NCBI RefSeq assembly: GCF_001941445.1
Contig: NZ_CP009245.1
Location: 2,565,992 to 2,629,991, forward strand
From: Corynebacterium aquilae DSM 44791
Lineage (GTDB): Bacteria > Actinomycetota > Actinomycetes > Mycobacteriales > Mycobacteriaceae
DNA: 64,000 nucleotides
Reading direction: 5' to 3'
In this document: one piece after another, positions 25,587 to 34,566 of the stretch
Layout of the letters: each line of letters opens with the position of its first letter
Numbering within the stretch: position 1 is the first letter of the stretch
Notes under the pieces: generated by a model
The model's database searches: none
Told to the model about the DNA's origin: nothing
Seen by the model: only the letters and a program-made list of their open reading frames with translations
Translations under genes and position numbers: made by a program

Positions 25587-26393
25587 TTACTTGTAGAGTT
25601 CCGGCGCCAACAGTGCGCCACCCGACCAACTAACAGCCTTGTTGTCGAGGTTGAATGAATACAACTCAAGCCGCAAACGGTTGACACCCTCGACATTGAT
25701 TTCTACTGGAATTTCATCGGGGTAGGTTGCGTTCCAAGTGCCAACCTCACGACCGTCGGCGTAGGCCTTCAGCATGACACGTTGCTGATAGGTACTAACC
25801 TCTTCACGAACAGCGAGGGTGGTCTTGAATGTTTTGTACTTGCGGGAGAGCACTGCATCCCAGGTTTCGCGGTGGTAATACCCCCGCTTCCTCAGCGAAT
25901 GGGGGTACGCTTTTCCGTTCACCGTCACGGTTCCCCTCAACACGCCCGAGCTGTCACGGTCGAGGGAATCAAACATATAGGGCCCATCGACCACGGGCTT
26001 CGGCGCAGGCTTGGGTGCCGGTGCGGGCGCCGGAGCCGGGGCGGGCGCCGGATCCGGATCGGGAATCACCGGGGCGGGCGCGGGAGCAGGGATGACCGGG
26101 GCGGGTGCAGGTGCGGGGGCCGGATCCGGGATAACAGGCGCGGGAGCGGGCTTCGGTGCCGGCTTGGGCGCGGGTTTGGGCGCCGGCTTCGTGGTGGGCT
26201 TGACCTTGCTGGTGGTGGGCTGAGCCGCGGTGGTGTTTCCTCCGGAGCTAATGCCCATGCTGCTGAGCATGCCCAGGACGGTGACCAGGCCGGTCACGAT
26301 CGTTGCGATGACTTTGAGGACCTCAACCCAGTTGGTGTTGGCGGCTTGCTGCAACATCTGCTGGATGGCCCGAGGAAAGTGAAGGCGACGCAT
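25587..26393 (-). CDS. anchored protein with Pro-rich stalk and NPCBM-like domain
   Basis: The protein has 268 residues, with AAAGGAAG before the ATG. Residues 1-24 are amphipathic. One membrane helix lies near 26-46. A low-complexity stalk built from PAP, PKPA and VIP units spans about 66-135. The C-terminal domain (about 138-265) resembles the NPCBM/NEW2 carbohydrate-binding module: GTVTVNGKAYPHSLRKRGYYHRE, then FKTTLAVREEVS, VMLKAYADGREVG, VEINVEGVNRLRLELYSF and VSWSGGALL. It would display a sugar-binding domain outside the membrane. The gene sits between pta-ackA and fprA, which are adjacent in C. glutamicum, so this looks like an accessory insertion. The domain call is by eye. Confidence 0.65.
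   Translation of the reverse strand: MRRLHFPRAIQQMLQQAANTNWVEVLKVIATIVTGLVTVLGMLSSMGISSGGNTTAAQPTTSKVKPTTKPAPKPAPKPAPKPAPAPVIPDPAPAPAPAPVIPAPAPAPVIPDPDPAPAPAPAPAPAPKPAPKPVVDGPYMFDSLDRDSSGVLRGTVTVNGKAYPHSLRKRGYYHRETWDAVLSRKYKTFKTTLAVREEVSTYQQRVMLKAYADGREVGTWNATYPDEIPVEINVEGVNRLRLELYSFNLDNKAVSWSGGALLAPELYK
25989..26186 (-). repeat. Pro-Ala coding repeats of the stalk
   Basis: About 66 codons encode imperfect repeats of PAPAPAPVIP, PAPKP and DPAP units. The DNA shows matching GC-rich GGGGCGGGCGC-like repeats on the coding strand's complement. Such tracts change length easily between strains by slippage. Confidence 0.7.
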
Positions 26394-26945
26394 GGGTGCG
26401 TTCTTCCTTTCTATATCCGGTGGGGTGTTTCCTTTTCATGCCAGCACGCGACGTAGCTGTGGTTATAGCTGGTTCACCTCTACGGGTAACTTCCTCATGA
26501 GTATCTGCATTAACAGCAGTCACAAAATGATTGCGGACGCGCCACCTGTGAGCGAACCTTTGCCCTGTTTCCCCAGGAAAAGCACGGGTGAACTGCAGAA
26601 GGGGAATTCACCCGATAAAGTGCCCCCTTTCCCCTGTTCAGTGCCCTATTTTTCGGGGGCAGCTCGGCGCCCCAATTCACCTTATTGAACACGCTTACAT
26701 ATGGTTGCGCGTGCATGTTTTATGGTGTCGTGGCGCCCAAGGTTTGGGATAGCTCACGAAAGGATTGCCCAAGCAAGCAACATCACGGTGCATTTAGGCA
26801 CGCAAACGACTAGACTGAGTCGGTCTATAGTTTCGCCGTTTATCGACTAGCCCCGGCAATCACCTGCACTTTCCCGCGACAGTAGCGTCGCTGGGACTGG
26901 ACAAGGATGCTTGCACCTGGGGCATGTGAAGGAAATACAGCCGAT
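26394..26945. other. 552-base divergent intergenic region before fprA
   Basis: No convincing gene was found. Small frames on both strands lack ribosome sites or conserved sequence. The region must hold the promoter of the NPCBM-like gene (minus) and of fprA (plus). Near 26811-26827, TAGAC-N7-GTCTA is an inverted repeat overlapping a TATAGT (26826-26831) that could be the fprA -10. The middle (26560-26690) is unusually AT-richer than the flanks. Confidence 0.4.
26811..26831 (+). promoter_or_regulatory. inverted repeat and -10-like box upstream of fprA
   Basis: TAGAC-TGAGTCG-GTCTA is a dyad whose right arm runs into TATAGT, a plausible sigma-A -10 about 115 bases before the fprA ATG. A repressor bound here would block the promoter. 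The -35 is unclear. Confidence 0.35.
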
Positions 26946-28307
26946 ATGTCTCGCCCCTTGCGCGTCGCCGTCATCGGTGCCGGCCCCGCCGGCATCTACG
27001 CCTCCGATCTTTTGATGAAGTCGGACACCCCGGTCGAAATCGACCTGTATGAGCGCATGCCGGCCCCGTTCGGCCTGATCCGCTACGGCGTGGCACCCGA
27101 CCACCCGCGCATCAAGGGCATCGTCAACGCCCTGCACAAGGTGATGGAAAAAGACGAGCTGCGCCTGCTCGGCAACATCGCCGTCGGTGAGGACGTCACC
27201 ATCGACGAACTCAAGCAGTTCTACGACGCCCTGGTGTTCTCCACGGGCGCGACCGGCGACCGCGACCTGGACATCCCGGGCTCCGACCTGGAGGGCTCCT
27301 ACGGCGCCGCCGAGTTCGTCGGCTTCTACGACGGCAACCCGGACTTCAAGCGCGAGTGGGACCTGTCCGCCGAAAAGGTTGCCGTGGTCGGCGTCGGTAA
27401 CGTCGGTCTCGACGTGGCCCGCATCCTCGCCAAGACCGGCGAAGAGCTGCACGTCACCGAGATCCCGGACAATGTCTACGAGGTCCTCAAGACCAACCAG
27501 GCTAAGGAAGTGCACGTCTTCGGTCGCCGCGGCCCCGCCCAGGCGAAGTTCACCCCCTTGGAGCTCAAAGAGCTCGACCACTCCCCCACCATCGAGGTTG
27601 TCGTCAACCCCGAGGACATCGACTACGACGAGGCCAGCGAAGCTGCCCGCCGCGAATCCAAAACCCAGGACATGGTGTGCTCCACCCTGGAGCAGTACGC
27701 CATCCGCGACCCCAAGGGCGCACCCCACAAGCTGTTCATCCACTTCTTCGAGTCCCCCGTCGAGATCCTCGGCGAGGACGGACGCGTCGTGGCCCTGAAA
27801 ACTGAGCGCACCCAGCTCGACGGCAACGGCGGCGTGACCGGCACCGGCGAATACACCGAATGGCCCGTCGGCGCCGTCTACCGCGCCGTCGGCTACCGCT
27901 CCGACGCCGTCACTGGTGTGCCCTTCGACCCGAACGCTGCCGTCATCCCCAACGACGGCGGCCACGTCCTGACCGAACCCAACGGGGAGATCGTGCCCGG
28001 CCTGTACACCACCGGCTGGATCAAGCGCGGCCCCGTCGGCCTGATCGGCAACACCAAGGGCGACGCCAAAGAAACCATCGAGATGCTGCTCGCCGACTAC
28101 GCCGACGGCAAACTCGACGAGCCCGCCAAGCCCGAAAAAGACGACGTCATCACCTTCCTGGAGGACAAAGGCCTGGCCTACACCACCTGGGACGGCTGGC
28201 ACCAGCTCGACGCCGAAGAACGCCGCCTCGGCGAGGCCGAAGGCCGCGAGCGCAAAAAGATCGTCGAATGGGACGAAATGGTGAAGCACTCCCGCAAGGA
28301 CGCCTAA
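26946..28307 (+). CDS. fprA: NADPH-ferredoxin reductase FprA
   Basis: The protein has 453 residues from ATG 26946 (MSRPLRVAVIGAGPAGIYASDLL). Upstream in-frame starts at 26907 would add unconserved residues. FAD-binding GAGPAGIYA lies at the N-terminus, LIRYGVAPDHPRIKG is the adrenodoxin-reductase signature, and VVGVGNVGLDVAR is the NADP fold. GLYTTGWIKRGPVGLIGNTKGDA near the C-terminus is characteristic of FprA/adrenodoxin reductases. The enzyme passes electrons from NADPH to ferredoxins, for example to serve P450s or Fe-S assembly. Confidence 0.94.
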   Translation: MSRPLRVAVIGAGPAGIYASDLLMKSDTPVEIDLYERMPAPFGLIRYGVAPDHPRIKGIVNALHKVMEKDELRLLGNIAVGEDVTIDELKQFYDALVFSTGATGDRDLDIPGSDLEGSYGAAEFVGFYDGNPDFKREWDLSAEKVAVVGVGNVGLDVARILAKTGEELHVTEIPDNVYEVLKTNQAKEVHVFGRRGPAQAKFTPLELKELDHSPTIEVVVNPEDIDYDEASEAARRESKTQDMVCSTLEQYAIRDPKGAPHKLFIHFFESPVEILGEDGRVVALKTERTQLDGNGGVTGTGEYTEWPVGAVYRAVGYRSDAVTGVPFDPNAAVIPNDGGHVLTEPNGEIVPGLYTTGWIKRGPVGLIGNTKGDAKETIEMLLADYADGKLDEPAKPEKDDVITFLEDKGLAYTTWDGWHQLDAEERRLGEAEGRERKKIVEWDEMVKHSRKDA

Positions 28308-28331
28308 GCAACGCCCCCGCTTAGACCACAG

Positions 28332-28380
28332 CCACCCCACCCGCCGAAGAAGTGAAGCAACTCACAGGCGGGTGGGGTGG
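28332..28380 (+). terminator. strong terminator of fprA
   Basis: CCACCCCACCCGCC and GGCGGGTGGGGTGG form a perfect 14-bp stem with a 21-base loop, followed by TGTATTTTTG. Confidence 0.85.
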
Positions 28381-28448
28381 TGTATTTTTGCCATAAATTG
28401 GTGTTTCAATTCGCCAACAAGCGACCAAGAGGTCTAAGTTAGCCCGCT

Positions 28449-28955
28449 ATGACTTACTTCTTCGCTGTCTCCAACCTCCGCGCCATGTCGCCCATGGAGG
28501 TCCACAACCTCTACAAGCTCCGCGTAGACATCTTCGTGCACGAGCAGCGCTGCCCGTACGCCGAAATCGACACCACCGACGCGCTGGACACCACCAGCCA
28601 CGTCCAAGCCTTCGACACCGACCGTGTCCTGCGCGGCACCGCCCGCGTCTACACCACCACCGCCGCCGAATTCGCCGCCGAAGCACACCTGCCCGCACCG
28701 GCCGACAGCACCGCCCCCGTCGCCCACATCGGCCGCCTCTGCGTCGACAAGGACGCCCGCCACGCGGGTCTGGGCTCCGAAATCATGCGCCAAACCATCC
28801 GCCTGGCCGAGGAACAATACCCCGGCATGCCGGTCGTGATCACCGCCCAGGAACACCTGGTCGACTACTACGCCACCTTCGGCTTCGTCCCCGCCGGCAA
28901 TACTTTCGACTGGGATGGGGTCAACCACGTTCCGATGCAGCTGGAAAAGAACTAG
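28449..28955 (+). CDS. ElaA-type GNAT acetyltransferase
   Basis: The protein has 168 residues. ElaA-like features are visible: LYKLRVDIFVHEQRCPYAEID near the N-terminus, GTARVY, the acetyl-CoA segment IGRLCVDKDARHAGLGSEIM, ITAQEHLVDYYATFGF, and a C-terminal DGVNHVPM. The acceptor substrate is unknown. The gene stands alone between terminators. The ATG is only a few bases after GAGGTCTAAGTTAGCC with no clear Shine-Dalgarno, so a short leader or a leaderless transcript is likely. Confidence 0.85.
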   Translation: MTYFFAVSNLRAMSPMEVHNLYKLRVDIFVHEQRCPYAEIDTTDALDTTSHVQAFDTDRVLRGTARVYTTTAAEFAAEAHLPAPADSTAPVAHIGRLCVDKDARHAGLGSEIMRQTIRLAEEQYPGMPVVITAQEHLVDYYATFGFVPAGNTFDWDGVNHVPMQLEKN

Positions 28956-28976
28956 CGCAACACGCCCCAACGTAAA

Positions 28977-29020
28977 AACCCCGACCGCTTCGCACACACT
29001 CGTGCACGGCGTCGGGGTTT
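28977..29020. terminator. bidirectional terminator between the GNAT gene and purT
   Basis: AACCCCGAC and GTCGGGGTT form the base of a stem with inner pairing (CGTGCACG-rich loop). TTTTCGTG follows on the plus strand and TTTTACG on the minus strand. Confidence 0.75.
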
Positions 29021-29035
29021 TCGTGATGTGTAAAG

Positions 29036-30247
29036 CTAGTTCACCGGGTGGGCATGAATGCGCTGAGCCGCCTCACTTGCGCGCTGACGGGCGGTATCGA
29101 CGTCCTCCGCGGTGGCGATAGCCACGCCCATGCGGCGGCGCTCATGACATTCGGGCTTACCGAACAGGCGCACCTCGACCTCAGGCAGGGCTAGCGCTTC
29201 CGCCAAACCGGTAAAGGACACGTCTTCTGCCTCGCAGCCACCGTAGATCACAGCGCTGGCACCGGGCGACGTCAAGGTCACATCAATCGGCAAACCAAGG
29301 ATCGCGCGGGCATGCAGTTCGAACTCGGAGAATCGTTGCGACGCCATGGTGACCATGCCGGTGTCGTGCGGGCGCGGGGAGACCTCGGAGAAGTACACAT
29401 CATCGCCACTGATAAACAGCTCCACGCCGAACACGCCCCGGCCACCCAAAGCATTGGTGATGCGGGCTGCCACGCTGCGGGCGGTATCGAGCGCAGCTTC
29501 GGTCATCGGCATCGGCTGCCAGGATTCGACATAGTCGCCGGATTCCTGACGGTGACCAATCGGCTCGCAGAACCAGGTCGCCGGCTTGCCGGTGGCCGGG
29601 TCAATGGAGCGGACCGTCAGCAGGGTGATTTCGTAGTCGAAGTCGACGAAACGTTCCACGATGACTTTTTCGGCGTGCACGCGACCGCCACTCATGGCGT
29701 ACTCCCACGCCGCCACGATGTCTTCCTCGGAGCGGATCACGCTTTGGCCCTTACCGGAGGAGCTCATCACCGGCTTGACCACGCAGGGGTAGCCCATCTG
29801 GCCGACCGCGATTTCGAACTCGGCAAAAGTCTCGGCGAAGGCGTAGGCGCTGGTGGGTAGCCCCAATTCTTCCGCGGCGAGACGGCGAATACCTTCCCGG
29901 TTCATGGTCAGTTGGGTGGCATTTGCCGTCGGAATGACGGTGAAGCCTTCCTTCTCCAACTCGGCCAGCGCGTCGGTGGCCAGGGCCTCAATTTCGGGCA
30001 CGATGAGATCCGGGCGGATTTTTTCCGCCAGCGCTTTAAGCGCTTTCGCGTCACTCATGTCCAGGGTGTAGGCGTAGTGCGCCACCTGCTGGGCGGGGGC
30101 ATTGTCGTAGCGGTCCGCGGCGTGCACCTCCACGCCGAGGCGCTGGCAGGCGATAGCGACTTCCTTACCGAGCTCACCCGATCCAAGCAAAAGGACTTTC
30201 GTGGCGCTGGGATTCAGGGGAGTTCCGAGGGCATCTAAGGTGAACAT
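29036..30247 (-). CDS. purT: formate-dependent GAR transformylase 2
   Basis: The protein has 403 residues from ATG 30247 ([15 protein letters not shown]), preferred over an upstream frame extension. It is an ATP-grasp enzyme: [25 protein letters not shown] forms the N-terminal pre-ATP fold, [18 protein letters not shown] the ATP-binding loop, and [30 protein letters not shown] the Mg/ATP region. It makes formyl-glycinamide ribonucleotide from formate, ATP and GAR in purine synthesis. Length is close to the E. coli enzyme (392). The gene is monocistronic. Confidence 0.94.
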   Translation of the reverse strand: MFTLDALGTPLNPSATKVLLLGSGELGKEVAIACQRLGVEVHAADRYDNAPAQQVAHYAYTLDMSDAKALKALAEKIRPDLIVPEIEALATDALAELEKEGFTVIPTANATQLTMNREGIRRLAAEELGLPTSAYAFAETFAEFEIAVGQMGYPCVVKPVMSSSGKGQSVIRSEEDIVAAWEYAMSGGRVHAEKVIVERFVDFDYEITLLTVRSIDPATGKPATWFCEPIGHRQESGDYVESWQPMPMTEAALDTARSVAARITNALGGRGVFGVELFISGDDVYFSEVSPRPHDTGMVTMASQRFSEFELHARAILGLPIDVTLTSPGASAVIYGGCEAEDVSFTGLAEALALPEVEVRLFGKPECHERRRMGVAIATAEDVDTARQRASEAAQRIHAHPVN

Positions 30248-30311
30248 GACGCCAACTTTACCCACCTTGGGGCGCAACGAAAACGATCCCGGCTACCCCC
30301 AAAGCTCCCCT

Positions 30312-31301
30312 TTAGTCCGCCACGCCCACGAGCGTGTCCGCCTGGCGCAGCAGATCGGTGGCGAAAAATTCGCGCCGCAGCCGTTTTCCTTCCGCCAGGC
30401 GGGGCTCGTCCGGGGTGCACAGCAGCACGGTGGCAACCCACCGGCCGGGCCATTGCTTGGCCCCATAGGCGCTGCCCAGCAGCGCGCCGGCGATCGCGGC
30501 GTGGGTGTCGGTGTCACCGCCGACCGAGATCACATCCACGAGGGCCTGCTCGACGCCACTGGTGCGGCTGGCTGCCAGCGCCCAAAAACTCAAGCAAAGG
30601 CTCAGCAGCACCCACCCCATGTGCTGCTCGTACGCGTGGTAATCCCCCGCCACCGCCCTATCGAGGGCTTCACGCACCTGGGGTGTTTGCGCCTGTGCGC
30701 GGGCAGTCGCAATCATCTCATCCACGCCGCCACCCCGGATGCCTACCACCATGGCAGCAACGTAGACCCGATTGCTATCGATCACCACCTCGTTGAGGTG
30801 GGTGATCTGTGCGTCTTGTTCGGCCGCATCCATTGCCCTGGCAATAGCCTGCTGCTGGTCATCGGCTGCCGCATAAGCCACCGCGATGGGACTGACTCGC
30901 ATCAAGGAGCCATTGGATTGGGAGTCCACCCCCGGCGCGCCCAGCAGTGCTGCGGCGACGGTGTTGCCGACGTCGAAGGGGTCTGTGTCGAGCCACCAGC
31001 GGTAGCGGTTGCGGCAGTCGTCGGCGTCGTAGTGGGGGAGTTTGTTCTCATCGCGGGTGGCGCCTAGCAGGCTGTGGATGAGCATCATGGCCATTTGGGA
31101 GTCGTCGGTGGGTTGTCCGGCGAGGATGTTGAAGGTTCCGCCGTCGGCCATGTCGCGCACTCCGTGGGGGTAGGTGGCGCGGATGTGTTCGGGTGGTTGG
31201 AATTCGACGAGGGAGCCGAGGGAGTCGCCGATGAATTGTCCGAGGAGGCAGCCGCGGGCGCGGTCGCGCAGGGTGGTGTGTGTCTGGTGGTGTGGGTTCA
31301 T
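30312..31301 (-). CDS. ADP-ribosylglycohydrolase family protein
   Basis: The protein has 329 residues. DraG/ARH motifs are present: GCLLGQFIGDSLGSLVEF at the N-terminus, PTDDSQMAMM for the first metal pair, and VISVGGDTDTHAAIAGALLG for the second. The two Mg/Mn ions hydrolyse ADP-ribose from proteins or free derivatives. No ADP-ribosyltransferase gene is nearby, so the target is unknown. The protein has no signal peptide and should act in the cytoplasm. A short gap separates it from purT on the same strand. Confidence 0.88.
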   Translation of the reverse strand: MNPHHQTHTTLRDRARGCLLGQFIGDSLGSLVEFQPPEHIRATYPHGVRDMADGGTFNILAGQPTDDSQMAMMLIHSLLGATRDENKLPHYDADDCRNRYRWWLDTDPFDVGNTVAAALLGAPGVDSQSNGSLMRVSPIAVAYAAADDQQQAIARAMDAAEQDAQITHLNEVVIDSNRVYVAAMVVGIRGGGVDEMIATARAQAQTPQVREALDRAVAGDYHAYEQHMGWVLLSLCLSFWALAASRTSGVEQALVDVISVGGDTDTHAAIAGALLGSAYGAKQWPGRWVATVLLCTPDEPRLAEGKRLRREFFATDLLRQADTLVGVAD

Positions 31302-31381
31302 AGGTTTACTGTATGCGGTGGGAAAGTGTTTTTTGTGCCCATTGTGTATGCGGTTGCGGTGGCGCGCTGTAACATCGGACT

Positions 31382-31885
31382 ATGGCTTATCACGCAGACT
31401 CTTCAGACCTTGAGGTCAAGGAAATTTTGACGTGGGACGGTTTCGGTGCCGCTTCCCGCGAACTTGCTCAAAACATTGCCGATTCCGGTTTTGAGCCGGA
31501 TATCATCATTGCGGTTGCTCGCGGTGGTTTGTTGCCCGCTGGTGCGTTGGGTTATGCCATGGGGGTGAAGTTGAGCGATGCGATCAATGTTGAGTTTTAT
31601 ACCGATGTTGAGGAGACTCTGCCTGATCCGGTGCTGCTGGAGCCGTTGTTGGATGTGAATTCGATCCGTAATAAGAAGCTGCTGGTGGTGGATGATGTGG
31701 CTGATTCGGGTCGTACTTTGGCTTTGGTGTTGGAGCTGTTGACCAAGGAAGGTGCGACGTGTAAGTCGGCTGTGTTGTATGCGAAGTCTCGTTCTGAGGT
31801 GGATCCGGATTTTGTGTGGAAGCGCACTGATGAGTGGATTGTTTTCCCGTGGTCTGCGGAGAAGCCGGTTACTCCGAACGTTTAA
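31382..31885 (+). CDS. purine-type phosphoribosyltransferase (Gpt-like)
   Basis: The protein has 167 residues. The PRPP-binding loop LLVVDDVADSGRTLALV and the N-terminal IIAVARGGLLPAGAL are the two hallmark motifs of type I phosphoribosyltransferases. The hood sequence is like xanthine/guanine-type enzymes in Corynebacterium. It would salvage a purine base with PRPP. The substrate base is inferred from similarity only. The gene starts close to a run without a clear Shine-Dalgarno. It stands between divergent and same-strand neighbours. Confidence 0.82.
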   Translation: MAYHADSSDLEVKEILTWDGFGAASRELAQNIADSGFEPDIIIAVARGGLLPAGALGYAMGVKLSDAINVEFYTDVEETLPDPVLLEPLLDVNSIRNKKLLVVDDVADSGRTLALVLELLTKEGATCKSAVLYAKSRSEVDPDFVWKRTDEWIVFPWSAEKPVTPNV

Positions 31886-31995
31886 GTTTGTTGTTTGTGC
31901 CACCGCTTGGCTGTGCTGGGCGGTGGTTTTTTCATACCCACGTGTATTACTTTTCCCAACACAGTGGGGTGGTTTTTCAGCTAGGATGGGAAACC

Positions 31996-32802
31996 ATGAT
32001 TCCTTTTCTCGCACCTTTGCACCCGGATCCGCGTGTACCCGCTATCGCTTTGCGTGGGTTGACCAAGGTTTTTGGTGAGCATACGGCTGTCAATAACCTT
32101 GATCTGGATATTCCTCGCGGGAGTTTTTATGGCATTGTCGGCCCTAATGGTGCCGGCAAGACGACGGCTATCACGATGGCGACTGGTTTGTTGCGGCCCA
32201 GTGATGGTCAGGCGTGGATTGCCGGGCATGAGGTGTGGAGCAAGCACAGTGCGAATGTGTCTGCGAAGTCGGCTTATGGCTTGTTGGCGGATAATTTGCC
32301 GGTGTTTGATCGCCTGTCGGCGACGGAGTTTTTGTCTTATGTGGGCTTGTTGCGGGGGATGGATGAGGGCACTATCGCGCAGCGTACGCAGGGTTTGCTT
32401 GAGACGTTGGATTTGCCAAGTGATTCGAAGCTGATTGTGGATTATTCGGCCGGTATGACGAAGAAGATTCTGTTGGCTGCGGCTTTGTTGCACCGCCCTG
32501 AGGTGTTGATTTTGGATGAGCCTTTTGAGGCCGTCGATCCGGTGAGTGCCCGCCATATTCGCCAGATCTTGTCGTCGTATCGGGATGCGGGTGGCACGGT
32601 GGTGATGAGTAGCCACGTGATGGAGCTGGTGCAGGGCTTGTGTGACCACGTCGCTATTGTTGCCCAGGGTCGGGTGCTGACTGCGGGTACTAGTGATGAG
32701 GTGCGCCAGGGTTCCAGTTTGGATGATGTGTTCGTCGATTTGGTTGGCGGCGGCGATGTCGATACTGGTTCTTTGGGCTGGTTGGGGGGTGCTTCCTCGT
32801 GA
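31996..32802 (+). CDS. ABC transporter ATP-binding protein
   Basis: The protein has 268 residues from ATG 31996, with GGATGGG upstream; the frame extends further upstream to 31834 without conserved sequence. Walker A is GPNGAGKTT, the signature is YSAGMTKK in place of the usual LSGGQ, Walker B is VLILDEPFEAVD, and the H-loop is SSHVMEL. YSAGMTKK-type signatures occur in other exporters of this group. Its stop overlaps the GTG start of the permease in GTGA, so the two are coupled. The substrate is unknown. Confidence 0.88.
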   Translation: MIPFLAPLHPDPRVPAIALRGLTKVFGEHTAVNNLDLDIPRGSFYGIVGPNGAGKTTAITMATGLLRPSDGQAWIAGHEVWSKHSANVSAKSAYGLLADNLPVFDRLSATEFLSYVGLLRGMDEGTIAQRTQGLLETLDLPSDSKLIVDYSAGMTKKILLAAALLHRPEVLILDEPFEAVDPVSARHIRQILSSYRDAGGTVVMSSHVMELVQGLCDHVAIVAQGRVLTAGTSDEVRQGSSLDDVFVDLVGGGDVDTGSLGWLGGASS

Positions 32803-34352
32803 CGCGCACTATCCTGAAGCTGCATTTTGCGCTGTGGAAGCGCTCTATGCGCGGCAACGTGGGCGCGATTTTGCAGCTGGTCTTTTTCGTGTTGTACGGC
32901 CTTGGTGGCGCGGTGGCCTTGGGGTTCGCGATCGCGTTCATGCCGGGTGAGAACTATGAGAACCTCGTGGGTGTTTCCGCCCTTGGGGTGTTTACGTTTT
33001 TGCTGTTTGCTGGGGTGATTCCTTCGTCGGAGTTTCAGATTCAGCCGGAGAAGTTTGCGGCGTTGCCGGTGAGTGCGAACGATATTCGTACTGGTCTTGC
33101 CGTGGCTACGTTTGCGCAGGTGCGTTCCGCGTTGGCTGTGCTGTGTTCGGTGATCACGATCGTTGCCGGCAGCTACGCCCTGTTTGAGGGCGGTGATGGG
33201 CTGTGGATTCCGGTGTGGGTGATCGGTTCGTTGCTGGCCTCTGTGACTGCGATTTTGGGCGCTGAGGCTGTTGCTCAGGCGTCGAATTTGGCGAAAAACC
33301 GCAAGAGTAAAGAGCGCATGGGTTTGGTGACGTCCCTGGTGATTTTCTCCGCCTGGATGGCTTTTAGTGTGGTCACTAACGGGCAGGTCAGCCCGGATAC
33401 TCTGTCGCGTATTACTCGGGTGTCTTTGTACACCCCCTTTGGTGCTATTGCAGGTGTTGGCCCGGCTTTGGCTGGGGGCAATGTGTTCGGCGCGCTGTGT
33501 GCGCTACTCATCGGTGGCGGCACGTTGTATGGGCTGTGGTGGTTGTGGGGCAGGTCCTTTGTGAAGGCCCTGTCGGAGCCGACTGCTTCCGATGTGGATG
33601 ATTCTCCGACTCGTACCTCCGATAGTGTGCTGCTGCGGGGTCAGCGCCCCACTGTGGCGGCAGCCCTGAGGAGCCGTATTTGGCGTTATGCCCGCCGTGA
33701 TAGCCGGATGACTCAAACCTTGGTGGCGATGCCGATTATGGCGGTGGGTTTTTTGGCGGTTGGCGCCGTGATGGAGAATTCTCCCCTGCCCTATTTTGGT
33801 GCGATGCTGCTGGCGATGGCTGGCGGCAACTTGCTGATGAACGCGCTCGGGCTGGATGGCCCCAGTAACTGGGTGAACATGGTGTGTGGGGTGAACCCGA
33901 AGGTGCTGTTGAAGCAGTACGGGATCGCCTACGCGTCGTTGGCGCTGCCGCTGCTGGTTCCCTATGAGATCGTCATGTTTTTCATCCTGCGCGATCACGC
34001 GTTTTACCCTTATGCGGCGGTCGCGATCCCGGCAATTGCGATTTCCAACCTGGGTATCGCGTTCATGTTGTGCGTGTTTAATCCTTTCCCCACCGCAAAG
34101 CCTGGCACGCCGGCGATGAAGGATCGTTCCCAGCAGTCGGGCAATGCCTTCATCACGGTGTTTGTGGCGCTCGGTGGCGGTGCGATTCCGTTGGTTCCGG
34201 GGTTGGTCTTGTCCTACTGGTTCTTTGTCCCCGGCATGGTGCTCGCTTACGTGCTGTCGATTGTCACGTTGGTGGTGTGTTATTCCGTCGCCACTAGCCG
34301 CCTTGAGCAGCGGTGGCCGGATATCTTCGCCAAGGTGCAAAACTACGTTTAA
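32799..34352 (+). CDS. large ABC exporter permease
   Basis: The protein has 517 residues from a GTG that overlaps the ATPase stop by four bases. About 11-12 membrane helices are predicted. It is much longer than single ABC-2 permeases and may be a fused or duplicated form, with a soluble loop near residues 255-290. No other motif was recognised. It forms an exporter with the upstream ATPase, and its substrate cannot be read. Confidence 0.82.
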   Translation: MTRTILKLHFALWKRSMRGNVGAILQLVFFVLYGLGGAVALGFAIAFMPGENYENLVGVSALGVFTFLLFAGVIPSSEFQIQPEKFAALPVSANDIRTGLAVATFAQVRSALAVLCSVITIVAGSYALFEGGDGLWIPVWVIGSLLASVTAILGAEAVAQASNLAKNRKSKERMGLVTSLVIFSAWMAFSVVTNGQVSPDTLSRITRVSLYTPFGAIAGVGPALAGGNVFGALCALLIGGGTLYGLWWLWGRSFVKALSEPTASDVDDSPTRTSDSVLLRGQRPTVAAALRSRIWRYARRDSRMTQTLVAMPIMAVGFLAVGAVMENSPLPYFGAMLLAMAGGNLLMNALGLDGPSNWVNMVCGVNPKVLLKQYGIAYASLALPLLVPYEIVMFFILRDHAFYPYAAVAIPAIAISNLGIAFMLCVFNPFPTAKPGTPAMKDRSQQSGNAFITVFVALGGGAIPLVPGLVLSYWFFVPGMVLAYVLSIVTLVVCYSVATSRLEQRWPDIFAKVQNYV

Positions 34353-34372
34353 GGGCCAATCCCCGGCCACAG

Positions 34373-34420
34373 GCATGGGCCCGTCTCCTCAGCTTAGGCA
34401 GGAGACGGGCCCATGCTTTT
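34373..34420 (+). terminator. very strong terminator of the ABC exporter operon
   Basis: GCATGGGCCCGTCTCCT and AGGAGACGGGCCCATGC form a perfect 17-bp stem with a 10-base loop, followed by TTTTT. Confidence 0.9.
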
Positions 34421-34493
34421 TGGCGTTATGCCCACACGCCGGCTGCCGTGGGAAGAAGATGATGCGCATACCGCTGATGGCACCGGCACAACA

Positions 34494-34538
34494 AAGCCCC
34501 GCCCAAGCGAAGCTTGAAAAGTCGCTTTGGCGGGGCTT
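34494..34538 (-). terminator. terminator of purA
   Basis: AAGCCCCGCC-C-AAGCGA pairs with TCGCTT-T-GGCGGGGCTT. Read on the minus strand it is followed by TGTTGTG. It lies about 30 bases after the purA stop codon. Confidence 0.75.
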
Positions 34539-34566
34539 GGGGGCTGACCGAAAAGGTAGCTTTTGG

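Noticed and set aside
25989-26186. Repeat tract considered as CRISPR or DNA satellite
   Set aside because: The repeats are in frame, encode Pro-Ala stalk units, and have no constant repeat-spacer pattern.
26907-26945. Upstream start for FprA
   Set aside because: It would add 13 unconserved residues. The ATG at 26946 matches the usual FprA N-terminus.
28432-28452. DtxR-like iron box before the ElaA-type GNAT gene
   Set aside because: Only the left half (TAAGTTAGCC) resembles the DtxR consensus. The right half does not pair.
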